Shown here: positions 9,001 through 15,704 of the stretch, one piece after another | Numbering within the stretch: position 1 is the first letter of the stretch | Layout: every line of letters begins with the position of its first letter | IMG/VR virus record: IMGVR_UViG_3300025646_000468 | Location: 1 to 20,888 of that record | Length of the DNA: 20,888 nucleotides | Direction: 5' to 3' (one strand) | From: a virus | Notes under the pieces: generated by a model | What the model was told of the DNA's origin: nothing | Databases searched by the model: none | The model's input: the letters and a program-made list of their open reading frames with translations, nothing else | Program-made: the position numbers and the translations under genes

Positions 9001-9919
9001 AAGGCGCAGCACCTCGAATGACTTGATCTAAATTTGCACCACTTCCACCAGTGGCTCGAGTTGTCAAGCCCAAGAAGTTGGATAGTTTGTCAATGCCGCT
9101 TGCTAGTCCGTCAATGAATCCAGTGAAGAATTTGCTCGCGCCTAGCTTGTCATCAATGGCTCCAATTAAAGAAGTGAAGCTATTGGCAACTCGCTGATTG
9201 GCTTGCTCAATCGTTGAGGCAGAACTGTTGGCTTGTTGGGTTAAGGCTTTCTGGCTGGCAAGAATAGCGTCAAAGAATTTCTTGTTACTGAGCTGTCCGT
9301 CTGTGACGAACTTTTTCAAACCTCCTGCGGTAAGTCCTAGCTGCTTTTCGACTTCTCGCAGCAAATTAGGCATTCCATCAATCAGAGAGTTGAACTCTTC
9401 GGCTTGAACTCTGGGACTGTTCAAGGCTTGCCCTAGCTGAAGCAATGCGCCTTGTGCAGATGCTGCTGAAGTGCCGGAAGCCTTCAGTGCAAGTCCTACG
9501 GTTTCGGTTAGGTTGATGAGGTCACGTTGACTTGCTCCCAATTGCTCGGCAGCAATACGAAGGCGAGAATAAAGCTGTCCAACGTCTTCAAGAGGCAATG
9601 CGGTTTTTTGTGCTACAAGAAAAAGTTGTTGCTGAACCGCAAGCTGCTGTACTAGCGAGTTTGTGGCAAGCTTGACGCGATTCTCAAACTGAGTCATTGC
9701 GTCAGATAACTGCGCTAGTTTTTGAACACTGATGGCAGCAAAGAAGGCAACCAATCCGGCCTTGGCCTTGTTGATGGCTCCTTCAAATTTTCTTGTGGCT
9801 TGTGCCGCTCTGTCGAATGACTGCGACGATTTGGTAAGTTCTCTCTCCAGCCTGCCCAAACGGTTAATGGCGTCACGAATCTCTAATTCAATTTCAATCG
9901 TGGATGCAGCGTTTGCCAT
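6041..9919 (-). CDS. Tail tape measure protein
   Basis: A 1292-residue protein that sets tail length and leaves the virion with the DNA. The N-terminal region (about 45-250) has the tape-measure domain: FAAISVQKLAQLSDAM, LEDVGQLYSRLRIAAEQLG, ALKASGTSAASAQGALLQLGQAL and VQAEEFNSLIDGMPNLLREVEKQLG. Long helices and coiled coil follow (700-790 is Gln/Glu-rich), with a hydrophobic stretch near 475-505. The C-terminus carries the usual GGIVDPLDTIPAMLSPGEYI signature. Residues 944-1025 are a degenerate repeat. It starts in a TAATG overlap with the G-T chaperone frame. At about 0.15 nm per residue the tail would be near 190 nm, an estimate from the family. Confidence 0.95.
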   Translation of the reverse strand: MANAASTIEIELEIRDAINRLGRLERELTKSSQSFDRAAQATRKFEGAINKAKAGLVAFFAAISVQKLAQLSDAMTQFENRVKLATNSLVQQLAVQQQLFLVAQKTALPLEDVGQLYSRLRIAAEQLGASQRDLINLTETVGLALKASGTSAASAQGALLQLGQALNSPRVQAEEFNSLIDGMPNLLREVEKQLGLTAGGLKKFVTDGQLSNKKFFDAILASQKALTQQANSSASTIEQANQRVANSFTSLIGAIDDKLGASKFFTGFIDGLASGIDKLSNFLGLTTRATGGSGANLDQVIRGAAPSGSQYAFPTIGPERVTAAIGGFPNYIQEINSLEEIKELEDAILETRGEQVKAIAEAVNSNTKTVEILGAQNVPLKEAVGFLNLENKLLESNIQKRKIELQQNKENLTYLEQATNYLKEQFGLTDRTAGAIVSGVSGAGPNASRAANIAQSKSLDEAAAKLILSNEKVAAAIDKSFEILFDTIDPLIDILGDLISAINRLIGALIENATNAAEGLLDTVGLGPNGYIFGGGLARDLEAAFSSSRPGGPTNQQKAFAQADSIFENIADTPSTRDQLQPKIDELADLIPDLGLTEVINRITQNTEQAVASLEAVQIINFKTLAAASSAPYLMNQIGKEIKKVNQKIAETEEKSKIVIQGLIEAYIQEPLNALDDLTQSAEDQIAAIEFQKLSAEEQIQFRYDEAIATIEQQRALADLINDEELRSQLLDSVNRATQAQNDLLEKQQEELQKLNEEREREAALLLQQQGQAQVDKLLSDLEKTFDNIIELVQDLRDQAESLVFSQYSTASASDRFTSATTQYQELLAAALDPEATEENVKEFQAFVDTYLKSAQDVFKSSSRYQNIFNSVLADIEEVAEFVQATMPQSEIDKVREQLTDVAEEFGLGVEEVIEGLDRLVLALTFRALVVDVPVQTVIDEANSDLVVEAVVTAIEDQNLSDTEIVSIVTAVQSHLSDTDIEAIVTAVAASNSDTNIEAVVSATASNTPIIQAVVDAIAANIPVIQAQIDVDINTDSITLAVENLGSTLQSAVTALVIDMNQSAAAVEGETLSTLAALGQGGNVVTSGLYKSDNPTVYYYDGNAGVTTYADSSLSDRENRNLSVSDLAATYLASGLIERNYYVFTDYGTQTEISGFDELEAAKRYSFGRLSSGFDVQKIGFRRGGIVDPLDTIPAMLSPGEYILSPETVRRYGVSNLNRLNSGDSAAINATSDPEVKRLLAELIVAVRENDTEVNVYTDMQGQTKASIEEFRSELRERTRRQGDKFLPARYI
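6844..7090 (-). repeat. Degenerate ~16-residue repeat in the tape measure protein
   Basis: Residues 944-1025 are built from about five copies of a unit close to SDTxIEAIVTAVxxxx (SDLVVEAVVTAIEDQN, SDTEIVSIVTAVQSHL, SDTDIEAIVTAVAASN, SDTNIEAVVSATASN, TPIIQAVVDAIAAN). The DNA copies share short blocks such as the complement of GTATCTGA or GTATCGGA but have drifted. It looks like an old duplication that lengthened the tape. Confidence 0.7.
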
Positions 9920-10368
9920 TATCGTCGCTTTCGTGGTCTTGGGGAAGGTCGAGCGGTTGAAGACTTCTTCTTCTGCAAGTCTCGTTTGCGCTCGTTCTCT
10001 TTCTTGCGGTGACTCGTCACTTCTCGGTCAATCGTCACCAGTGCGGTGTAGACTTCAACCGTGTTGATTTCGGCTCTTCTCAGATAAGCGTCAATCGCTT
10101 CTTCGCGTAGAAAACCAATGTCAAAACCCAAGTCTCGTCCGGTGGTGTCCAAGTCTCTGAAAGCCTGAACCGCTGCCAGGTTGCGCTCGGTCAGCGTCAA
10201 ATTGTTTGGACAAACTGCACAAGGCGGCTCTTCGTCTTCCTGCCAAACGTTGTCAGCAGTTTTACAGCACCAGACTGCTTGGTATCGGTCGCCTTCCTGA
10301 ATGCCATGCTCTTGCGAGTCACCTAGATAAGCCGCTCGTTCTAAGACTAAATCTAGGTAACTTTTTAA
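9919..10368 (-). CDS. T extension of the G-T tail assembly chaperone (-1 frame)
   Basis: This is the -1 reading frame reached by ribosomal frameshifting near the end of gene G. It stays open for 149 codons, giving a G-T fusion of about 267 residues, and then stops in a TAATG overlap with the tape measure start. The frame contains no ATG. Its only start-like codon is a TTG at 10200 that would discard the first 56 residues, so frameshifting is the better explanation. The extension has a Cys-rich centre (WCCKT and PPCAVC, fusion residues 152, 153, 168, 171) that could bind zinc, then a helical segment and a very basic tail (RPSPRPRKRR). In lambda-like phages G-T links the tape measure to tail-tube subunits during assembly. 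Confidence 0.85.
   Translation of the reverse strand, partial: LKSYLDLVLERAAYLGDSQEHGIQEGDRYQAVWCCKTADNVWQEDEEPPCAVCPNNLTLTERNLAAVQAFRDLDTTGRDLGFDIGFLREEAIDAYLRRAEINTVEVYTALVTIDREVTSHRKKENERKRDLQKKKSSTARPSPRPRKRR
10318..10361 (-). promoter_or_regulatory. Frameshift-stimulating stem-loop downstream of the slippery site
   Basis: In the transcript GTTACCTAGAT pairs with ATCTAGGTGAC as an 11-pair stem with one U-G pair, around a 22-base loop. It begins six bases after the slippery heptamer, the spacing at which such structures pause the ribosome in known -1 frameshift sites. Confidence 0.8.
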
Positions 10369-10721
10369 TTTCCCTCTTCGTCATCGACTTTCGCCTGGGC
10401 TAAACGCATCAGCTTCAAGCTAACATGCGTTGCCATTTTATTGAGTGCTGCGTCTTCTCCAACAAACAGGCTTTTGTTCTCAACACTACAATCTTCATCG
10501 AATGACCAGGACTGCACACAAGGCACAAAAAGCTTACGAGCGAACATTAATGAATCAATTGTCTGCTTGCCTTTCTGTGTCTTCGTGGCTGCGTTCAGAG
10601 CCTCAGTCAAAAGCTTTTGGTGAGGTAGAACACAATTGAAGGTTGCTTCTAGGTCCAAGTCTGCGTCATTGAAATCAATCGTGACTTCGTTTGCTCGCTG
10701 GACATCAAAAATAGATGGCAT
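10365..10721 (-). CDS. Tail assembly chaperone G
   Basis: A 118-residue chaperone for tail assembly, translated in the zero frame. Size, place between tail tube and tape measure genes, and sequence (acidic, starting MPSIFDVQRANEVTIDFNDADLDLEATF) fit the lambda gpG-like group. The last codons are GAG GGA AAT TAA, so the gene ends on a slippery heptamer, and some ribosomes would continue into the T frame. The start is six bases after the tail tube stop with no strong ribosome site, so translation probably depends on coupling to the tube gene. Confidence 0.85.
   Translation of the reverse strand: MPSIFDVQRANEVTIDFNDADLDLEATFNCVLPHQKLLTEALNAATKTQKGKQTIDSLMFARKLFVPCVQSWSFDEDCSVENKSLFVGEDAALNKMATHVSLKLMRLAQAKVDDEEGN
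10368..10374 (-). promoter_or_regulatory. Slippery heptamer GGGAAAT for -1 frameshift
   Basis: Read in the zero frame as G GGA AAT, this is the X XXY YYZ form needed for both tRNAs to re-pair after slipping back one base (GGG AAA T). It is directly followed by the G stop codon. The lambda G/G-T site is GGGAAAG, which differs only in the last base. Confidence 0.88.
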
Positions 10722-10727
10722 GAATTA

Positions 10728-11981
10728 TTACTTATAAATGAGTGAGAAAGCGGCAGCGTCAGTTGCAGAAGAGCCTTGAGTCAAGGCAAAGTCTACGCTT
10801 GCGGCTGCGGCTCCATCTTGCTCTGTTCCTGAAATGGAAACGCGAGCGGAAGGAATGATGATTTGCACGATACTTCCTGCGGTGTCGCCAACCTGCATGC
10901 CAATTGCGATTTGCTCTAGTCTTGCGAACTGCTCGAATCGGTAGGCTTGTGCTGGTCGCATAACAAAATCAAAAGAACCCGTGACGGTGATGGCGTTGCT
11001 GACATAAGCAGCGGCTGGGTACTTGTCTCCGGTCATTTCTGCCAAGCCTGGGTCGCCAAGATTCTTAGAAACGCTCATGGAGAAGCCAGTGGCTAGAAAC
11101 TCGTTAGCTGACGCAATCAAGCTTCCGGCTGCGGTGTTCTGTGCTGCTAAGTAAACTTGAGCGGCTGAAGTGGCGATTGGCTCATAAGTCGAAAGCGTAG
11201 CGGCTGGCAAGTGAGGCACTAGGTAGTCAGTCGAGTCAATACTGAAAGAGTCGCCAGAAGCAGCCTGAACCCCAACCGTCGCGGCTGTTGTGCTTGGTGA
11301 ACTGATGGTTGCAGCACCTCCAGTGTTTACTTGCGTATCGCTGGAGTCGTAAATGTCAACCAGTTGCCCAGCAAAGAAGTAATCGCTAGCGACTGCGTTT
11401 GAGGCAGGATCTAAGGTTACGGTTGCAGGTGAAGAGTCTGTCACGCTGACACTTGTTCCAGTCGCGTTGACTGGTCCAGAGTAGCGGATTCGAGAGGCGC
11501 GACAGTTTGCGTTCATCGTAAACACTCCGTCTCTCGTAATGTCTACGCTGAAGCCTTCGACAACGGTTCCATTCGCCACATAGAGTTTGTAGGTGTCTAC
11601 TAGTTGCGCCACTTGGAAAGTATCCGAAACTCGGCTGAAGCTGTAAGTGTTTGATACTCCAGCAGAAGTGGTTAGTGTGCCAAACACCTTTTGCAACAGT
11701 GTGGATTCGGCTGGAGCCGTGCCAGCAGAGCCGGAAGGCTTGACCAGAAACGGAATATCAAAGGTTGCTCGCTCGGCATAATTCACAAAACTTCTGTTCT
11801 GAAGCAGGCGAGTGCCAACCTCAGAAATATCTGAAGTGTTGAACGTCTGACTTAGCGCCAGAGGTTCAGTCGTGGTGAATGCGTCAGAAGCGGAAACTGC
11901 GACATAACTGCCAGCAGTTGATTCGGTTGTAATATACGGTTGACTACTTCTTAGTCTTAGATAACGGTCTGGAATCGCCAT
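10728..11981 (-). CDS. Major tail tube protein
   Basis: A 417-residue protein that forms the tail tube. It lies between the tail terminator and the G chaperone, and its composition (Ala, Ser, Thr and Val rich, beta-structure, few Cys) is that of phage tail tube proteins. It opens MAIPDRYLRLRSSQPYI, and the final part (VSFALTQ-like segment at the C-terminus, YPAAAYVSNAITVTGSFDF near 320-340) fits a tube fold. Residues about 175-265 (SVSVTDSSPATVTLDPAS onward) look like an inserted domain that makes it longer than most tubes. A strong AAGGAG ribosome site sits eight bases before the ATG, one of the best in the window, in line with an abundant protein. Confidence 0.82.
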   Translation of the reverse strand: MAIPDRYLRLRSSQPYITTESTAGSYVAVSASDAFTTTEPLALSQTFNTSDISEVGTRLLQNRSFVNYAERATFDIPFLVKPSGSAGTAPAESTLLQKVFGTLTTSAGVSNTYSFSRVSDTFQVAQLVDTYKLYVANGTVVEGFSVDITRDGVFTMNANCRASRIRYSGPVNATGTSVSVTDSSPATVTLDPASNAVASDYFFAGQLVDIYDSSDTQVNTGGAATISSPSTTAATVGVQAASGDSFSIDSTDYLVPHLPAATLSTYEPIATSAAQVYLAAQNTAAGSLIASANEFLATGFSMSVSKNLGDPGLAEMTGDKYPAAAYVSNAITVTGSFDFVMRPAQAYRFEQFARLEQIAIGMQVGDTAGSIVQIIIPSARVSISGTEQDGAAAASVDFALTQGSSATDAAAFSLIYK

Positions 11982-11993
11982 TTTCTTTCTCCT

Positions 11994-12422
11994 TTATTCA
12001 ACATCGTTGTCAATCGTGCGATACAGAACCGTGTACCGCAAAGTCGCAATGAAAAACTCCGACTCAGCGGAGGCTTGACGGATTGAAGTATCCGTAATTT
12101 GTGAATCTATCGCTAACCCGTTCAGCGTTTGGTCGTTCGCCATTGCTTCCTCGACCTCGACGGTAATTGTGTCCAAAGTGCTTTCTGCCGTGTTGCCTTT
12201 CGCAACCGCTTCAATCACCAAGTCAAGTGTCCGTTGCTGACGGTTCTGAATACCAATCTCTAAGCGTTCAACCGTTTCGGAGTTGGCATAAATCAGCAGA
12301 CCAGGCAAATCACTGGTTGCGATTGGATAAGTTCTTGAGAGAAAGACATTGTTTCCTGTTGTCGCTAGTCCGGTCAGAACCGTTTGGATTCTCGCTTTGA
12401 TTTGCGCTCGTTTGTGCGCCAT
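11994..12422 (-). CDS. Tail terminator protein
   Basis: A 142-residue protein (MAHKRAQIKARIQTVLTGL...) that probably caps the tail tube, as lambda gpU-type proteins do. The N-terminal helix, the LPGLLIYANSETVERLEIG segment, the acidic centre and the C-terminal strand FFIATLRYTVLYRT follow the terminator pattern, and its place just before the tail tube gene fits. It begins in a TAATG overlap with the joining protein gene. Confidence 0.7.
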   Translation of the reverse strand: MAHKRAQIKARIQTVLTGLATTGNNVFLSRTYPIATSDLPGLLIYANSETVERLEIGIQNRQQRTLDLVIEAVAKGNTAESTLDTITVEVEEAMANDQTLNGLAIDSQITDTSIRQASAESEFFIATLRYTVLYRTIDNDVE

Positions 12423-12709
12423 TACACACTCAACATGATTTGCGTCATTCCGGTTCCATCCGGCTGAATGCCTCGAACCGTGTAGCTCACTGCTGAAATG
12501 GTCAGAGTGTCACCATGCGCTAGGCTCGAAACGTCAGCGGTTCTTGCCAACAGTGTTGGCTCTGAGCTTTCGACTTCGCTTTCGTCTACATCAACCGCAA
12601 GAAAGTCATTGTCAAAAATCGCCACAAAAGTGCTTGCGTCCGCCTTCGTTACTGTTGAGCCATAATCTGCGAGCATGGCAGTTCTATCGGCTGCAGTTTC
12701 AACGCTCAT
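12422..12709 (-). CDS. Head-tail joining protein, lambda FII-like
   Basis: A 95-residue protein for attaching the tail to the filled head. The C-terminal two thirds match the FII/attachment group: FVAIFDNDFLAVDV, ESSEPTLLARTADVSSLAHGDTL and YTVRGIQPDGTGMTQIML. It overlaps the previous gene by ATGA and the next by TAATG, so these small head-tail genes are translated together. Confidence 0.78.
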   Translation of the reverse strand: MSVETAADRTAMLADYGSTVTKADASTFVAIFDNDFLAVDVDESEVESSEPTLLARTADVSSLAHGDTLTISAVSYTVRGIQPDGTGMTQIMLSV

Positions 12710-12918
12710 TTGGCTTTAGGCTTTCGTGCTGTTTTTGTGGTTCGAGTGGTCACTGGTGGCGCTTCTTCTGGCTCAAGTCCTTTGGCTCTGTTTTCATAGA
12801 CAACGGCCTTGCCCATGTTCACCAGTTGCTGTGCCTCTTTTGGGTCAACGCTAATCACTTGGCCCACTCTGACAGGTCCACCGTTTGCCACCGTGCCTCT
12901 GATAATCTGAATCTTCAT
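12706..12918 (-). CDS. Small head-operon protein, 70 residues
   Basis: A short protein with a beta-rich N-terminus (MKIQIIRGTVANGGPVRVGQVISVD), a helix with KEAQQLVNMGKAVVYE, and a basic Pro/Thr/Lys tail (TTRTTKTARKPKAK). Such proteins are common between capsid and head-tail joining genes, but their role is not known to me. It overlaps both neighbours by ATGA. Confidence 0.7.
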   Translation of the reverse strand: MKIQIIRGTVANGGPVRVGQVISVDPKEAQQLVNMGKAVVYENRAKGLEPEEAPPVTTRTTKTARKPKAK

Positions 12919-13454
12919 TGAAATATTCTCTGAAGTCGTTCGTTATAAACAATCACTCTTGCTGGATTCTGCATTAAATCTCTTGCCTCAATCCACTTGC
13001 CTTGCTGATCTTCCTGCACTCTTGTTGGCTTTTTGTCTAAATCCCACTGATGCCAGTATCGACGGTTGCCCGTGTAGAAATCCACTCCACAAATGTGAAT
13101 CTCTGAGTAGCCCAAATAATCTGCTGTCCAAAGTGCTTCTGGTCCTGAAAGCCGAATGAATGGGACAATTCCGCCATGAATATCTTTGTCTCTTAGATTC
13201 TTTGGGTCATGGTGAATAATCGCTGGTGAATCGTATTCTTTCAGGTGCGCTACCATTCGGACGTCATGCGCGTAACACCAGGCAAGTTCCCCCAAGAAAA
13301 GCAAACCGTGATTATTAACGCTTGCTAAGTCGTAATCTTTGGAACCAATCCGCGCCTTCGCTTGCGCCAAATCGGAAGGCGCAGAAGGTCCGCCACAAAG
13401 TAAGATACAAGGTCGAGTTTTACCCCAACCTTGTAACTCGTCTAGCTGATACAC
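12915..13454 (-). CDS. Rossmann-like accessory protein, DUF115-type
   Basis: A 179-residue protein with a glycine-rich nucleotide-binding-like motif CGGPSAPS (20-27), a strand-and-loop ASVNNHG (45-50), and a C-terminal SGPEALWTADYLGY plus EIHICGVDFY (103-127). This order resembles the DUF115/MAF-type Rossmann domains linked to glycan transfer, where GGPS, the SGP helix and a final GxD motif recur. The similarity is by eye and modest. It is not a known head protein family, yet it sits directly after the capsid stop with a GTG start, so it is probably co-expressed with the head genes. Modification of virion or host surface glycans is possible but unproven. Confidence 0.6.
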   Translation of the reverse strand: MYQLDELQGWGKTRPCILLCGGPSAPSDLAQAKARIGSKDYDLASVNNHGLLFLGELAWCYAHDVRMVAHLKEYDSPAIIHHDPKNLRDKDIHGGIVPFIRLSGPEALWTADYLGYSEIHICGVDFYTGNRRYWHQWDLDKKPTRVQEDQQGKWIEARDLMQNPARVIVYNERLQRIFQ

Positions 13455-14717
13455 TCAGGCGACAGTGACGTCCTGCGCTGCTGCGAAGCTTTCAGCATGA
13501 GCAACCGCAATATCACAATCTTGGTAGAAGAACAGATTGGTCGTTGCGGTTCCGGCACTGGAGTATGGGTCCACCAGTACGTCGAGTGCTGAGAAGAAGC
13601 CCACATAAAGGTCTGACCAGTTGCCGAAAATCAGCGAGTACGGTGAAGAACTCGGTGCTTGCGTGGTTTGAACAACTGGATAACCAAGCATGGAATCCGG
13701 TGTTGGCATAATCATCCGCGAGTCAGTGCTGGAAGCAACCAGTGTCTGCATCAGTTTGCCCACAACTGCCGGATGAGTTACCCAGCGAAGGTTTCCAAGT
13801 AGAGCGTTGTCTTGACTGACTTCGGTCATAATATCAACGACATTGCCATAGCTTAAGTTCGCGTTGCCACTGGTTCCGCCACTGGAAACGTCCCCGATTC
13901 CAGCCGTGCTGAGAATTCCGGTTGGCTCGTTTGAACCACCACCTTTGATTGCCACGTTGTCGAGTTTGGCTGCGAAGATTCGAACCATGTTATTACGAAT
14001 CAACTGCTCGACAGATGGGTCGCTCTGGATCATTAATTCGCGAGTCACGGCTACTTTGTTCGCCAAAAGCTTTGGCGTCATGGTGACTTGTGCGAAGTCA
14101 GGCTCGCTATTTCCAACTGAGCCACCTTCCGCAATGAAAGCCGCCGCGGTGCTGGTGCTAATTTTGGGGATCGCCACGTTGCCTTGCAAACCGTTCAGCA
14201 CGGTTGCGCCTACTTGCCCAAGAATTGAGGTTGAAATCAAGGCGTCGATAAAGCGATCACCTCGGTAGTCCTCTGGAACGATATTTGAGCCTGCGCCAAA
14301 GGTCGCTCCGGCTGCAGTTGATACCGTTCGAGTCTGCCAACCCCAATCCGGCACAAAAAAGCCTTTTGGTTGTCGCTTTTGCGTCTTTGCGAGTTCCTGG
14401 CTGATTTCCATTTCAAAACCAGCTTTTGACCAATCCTTCTGGTCTGCGGCTCGGATTGCTCGCACCAAGGAATAGTTGCGCTTCTCTTTCGGTGAGGCGT
14501 CAACGCTGAAGTCGATTGGCTTGGAAGTCTTCTTCTCAAGCAGCATGGCTTGGAATTCAGCTAGGCTTTTCTCTTCCTGAAGTGCTCTGAAAGCCAAGTC
14601 ATACTCGTTATGCCGCTTACCAAGTTCGAGAATCTGAGAAGCTTGGTTGCGGTACTCTTTCAGTTGGTCTTCTGGTTGCCGTGTGTTTACCGGCTCTTGA
14701 ACTACTTCTGCGCTCAT
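13455..14717 (-). CDS. Free major capsid protein from an internal start
   Basis: Codon 330 of the fusion gene is an ATG preceded by AGGAG with a six-base gap, a strong ribosome site lying exactly between protease and capsid parts. Starting here gives a 420-residue capsid protein (MSAEVVQEPVNTRQPEDQLK...) with an intact delta region and HK97 fold, the normal length for this family. It would let the phage make hundreds of capsid subunits for each protease. This is inferred from the site and domain boundary; proteomics would decide. Confidence 0.7.
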   Translation of the reverse strand: MSAEVVQEPVNTRQPEDQLKEYRNQASQILELGKRHNEYDLAFRALQEEKSLAEFQAMLLEKKTSKPIDFSVDASPKEKRNYSLVRAIRAADQKDWSKAGFEMEISQELAKTQKRQPKGFFVPDWGWQTRTVSTAAGATFGAGSNIVPEDYRGDRFIDALISTSILGQVGATVLNGLQGNVAIPKISTSTAAAFIAEGGSVGNSEPDFAQVTMTPKLLANKVAVTRELMIQSDPSVEQLIRNNMVRIFAAKLDNVAIKGGGSNEPTGILSTAGIGDVSSGGTSGNANLSYGNVVDIMTEVSQDNALLGNLRWVTHPAVVGKLMQTLVASSTDSRMIMPTPDSMLGYPVVQTTQAPSSSPYSLIFGNWSDLYVGFFSALDVLVDPYSSAGTATTNLFFYQDCDIAVAHAESFAAAQDVTVA

Positions 14718-15704
14718 TGTTTTCTCCTGAATTGCAGAATTGTCATTACCGGAAATTTCCGGCTTGGATCTGCCTACCCCAACACTGGAGTCAGCAGGAA
14801 TGGAAACCATGCTCACTTCGAGCGGTTTAAACATATTGACTCTGTAGAGCGGCTTGTCTTTGTAGCCGTTCTCGTCTTTCGTCATTCCTTGAATCTGATA
14901 GCCGATTGAGACGTTGCCACGAATCCCATCGACTACGTCACGATAAACTTCTTCCGCCATTGCGTTTTTGCTAAACCGGACTTGCGCTCTCAGTTTGTCG
15001 TTGTCCATATAGGCTCGTTCTACGACTCCAATTTGTTGCCTTGCGTCATGGTCCAACAACAGTGGCGCTTTGCCTGAAGACATGAATTCCATGTCAACGC
15101 TTCCGGCATTGTGTTCGAGAACTTCATAGCCAAATTCTCTTTCAACCGGATTCGTTGACGAAATGCTCATCATCACTCGACGGTCTGACTCGTCATCCAT
15201 CATGCGAACGCTTCCGGTTCGGTACTGAGTTTGAACTGGTAAGTCTCTTGTCTCGACTTGTTCCACTTCTCGCTCTTCCGGCTCTTCTGCGACTTGTTCA
15301 GCCTTGGCAAACGCCACAATGTATTCGTCGTTAGTCTCTTCGACGTCAATAACGTGTCTTTCGGTCATGCTAGTTAAATCCATGTTTCTCTCGCTTTGAT
15401 TCACGATTTTCTCACTCCAACTTTTGCCAGCATCCCCACTCCACAAAGCCCAGGCGATGCGTCCGTTGCTTGGATAACCTTTTTCGCCTGGTCGAAAACC
15501 TTCGGCTTTTTTGTCAACTTCATGGCGAGCGAAAAAAGATTTCATCCTCTTCACGGTTGCCAACGGTAAACTCTTGCCGTTGCTGATGTCTCTGGCGCGA
15601 GCGATTCCGACACTGGTTCCGCCTCGTCCAAATTCTCGTCTCCACTCTAGGCCACGGTTTGCCTCGGCAATCATGCCCTCGGTTGGCTTGTGGTTTTCTG
15701 CCAT
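13455..15704 (-). CDS. Prohead protease-major capsid protein fusion
   Basis: A 749-residue three-part protein. Residues 1-105 (KPTEGMIAEANRGLEWRREF, GGTSVGIARARDI, RMKSFFARHEVDKKA, GRIAWALWSGDAG) form a small domain often seen beside phage proteases. Residues about 155-315 are an HK97-type serine protease with His219 (LLLDHD), Ser266 (GNVSIGY) and probable Glu297 (LEVSMVSIPAD), spaced as in HK97 gp4. From 330 on is an HK97-fold capsid protein with a helical delta region (to about 425) and the fold proper to the end (FGAGSNIVPEDY, AAAFIAEGG, KLLANKVAVTRELM, GNLRWVTHP). The start overlaps the portal stop (TAATG). The protease should trim the delta region during maturation. Confidence 0.9.
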   Translation of the reverse strand: MAENHKPTEGMIAEANRGLEWRREFGRGGTSVGIARARDISNGKSLPLATVKRMKSFFARHEVDKKAEGFRPGEKGYPSNGRIAWALWSGDAGKSWSEKIVNQSERNMDLTSMTERHVIDVEETNDEYIVAFAKAEQVAEEPEEREVEQVETRDLPVQTQYRTGSVRMMDDESDRRVMMSISSTNPVEREFGYEVLEHNAGSVDMEFMSSGKAPLLLDHDARQQIGVVERAYMDNDKLRAQVRFSKNAMAEEVYRDVVDGIRGNVSIGYQIQGMTKDENGYKDKPLYRVNMFKPLEVSMVSIPADSSVGVGRSKPEISGNDNSAIQEKTMSAEVVQEPVNTRQPEDQLKEYRNQASQILELGKRHNEYDLAFRALQEEKSLAEFQAMLLEKKTSKPIDFSVDASPKEKRNYSLVRAIRAADQKDWSKAGFEMEISQELAKTQKRQPKGFFVPDWGWQTRTVSTAAGATFGAGSNIVPEDYRGDRFIDALISTSILGQVGATVLNGLQGNVAIPKISTSTAAAFIAEGGSVGNSEPDFAQVTMTPKLLANKVAVTRELMIQSDPSVEQLIRNNMVRIFAAKLDNVAIKGGGSNEPTGILSTAGIGDVSSGGTSGNANLSYGNVVDIMTEVSQDNALLGNLRWVTHPAVVGKLMQTLVASSTDSRMIMPTPDSMLGYPVVQTTQAPSSSPYSLIFGNWSDLYVGFFSALDVLVDPYSSAGTATTNLFFYQDCDIAVAHAESFAAAQDVTVA
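14724..14728 (-). promoter_or_regulatory. Internal Shine-Dalgarno for the capsid start
   Basis: The bases AGGAG on the minus strand, six bases before the ATG at 14717. It lies inside a long open frame, where a perfect, well-spaced ribosome site has no other evident use. Confidence 0.72.

Noticed and set aside
9919-10200. A stand-alone 93-residue protein starting at TTG 10200
   Set aside because: The same frame is open upstream to the end of G, has no ATG, and is reached by a well-formed frameshift site, so it is better read as the end of the G-T fusion.
12544-12921. 125-residue + strand reading frame
   Set aside because: It lies opposite two well-packed head genes, has composition of an antisense shadow, and no ribosome site or family match.
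13864-14268. 134-residue + strand reading frame
   Set aside because: It is antisense to the conserved capsid fold and has no recognisable domain.
13455-15704. Protease-capsid fusion as an assembly error
   Set aside because: The frame is continuous, both domains are intact, such fusions are known in other phages, and the internal start gives the fusion a sensible use.
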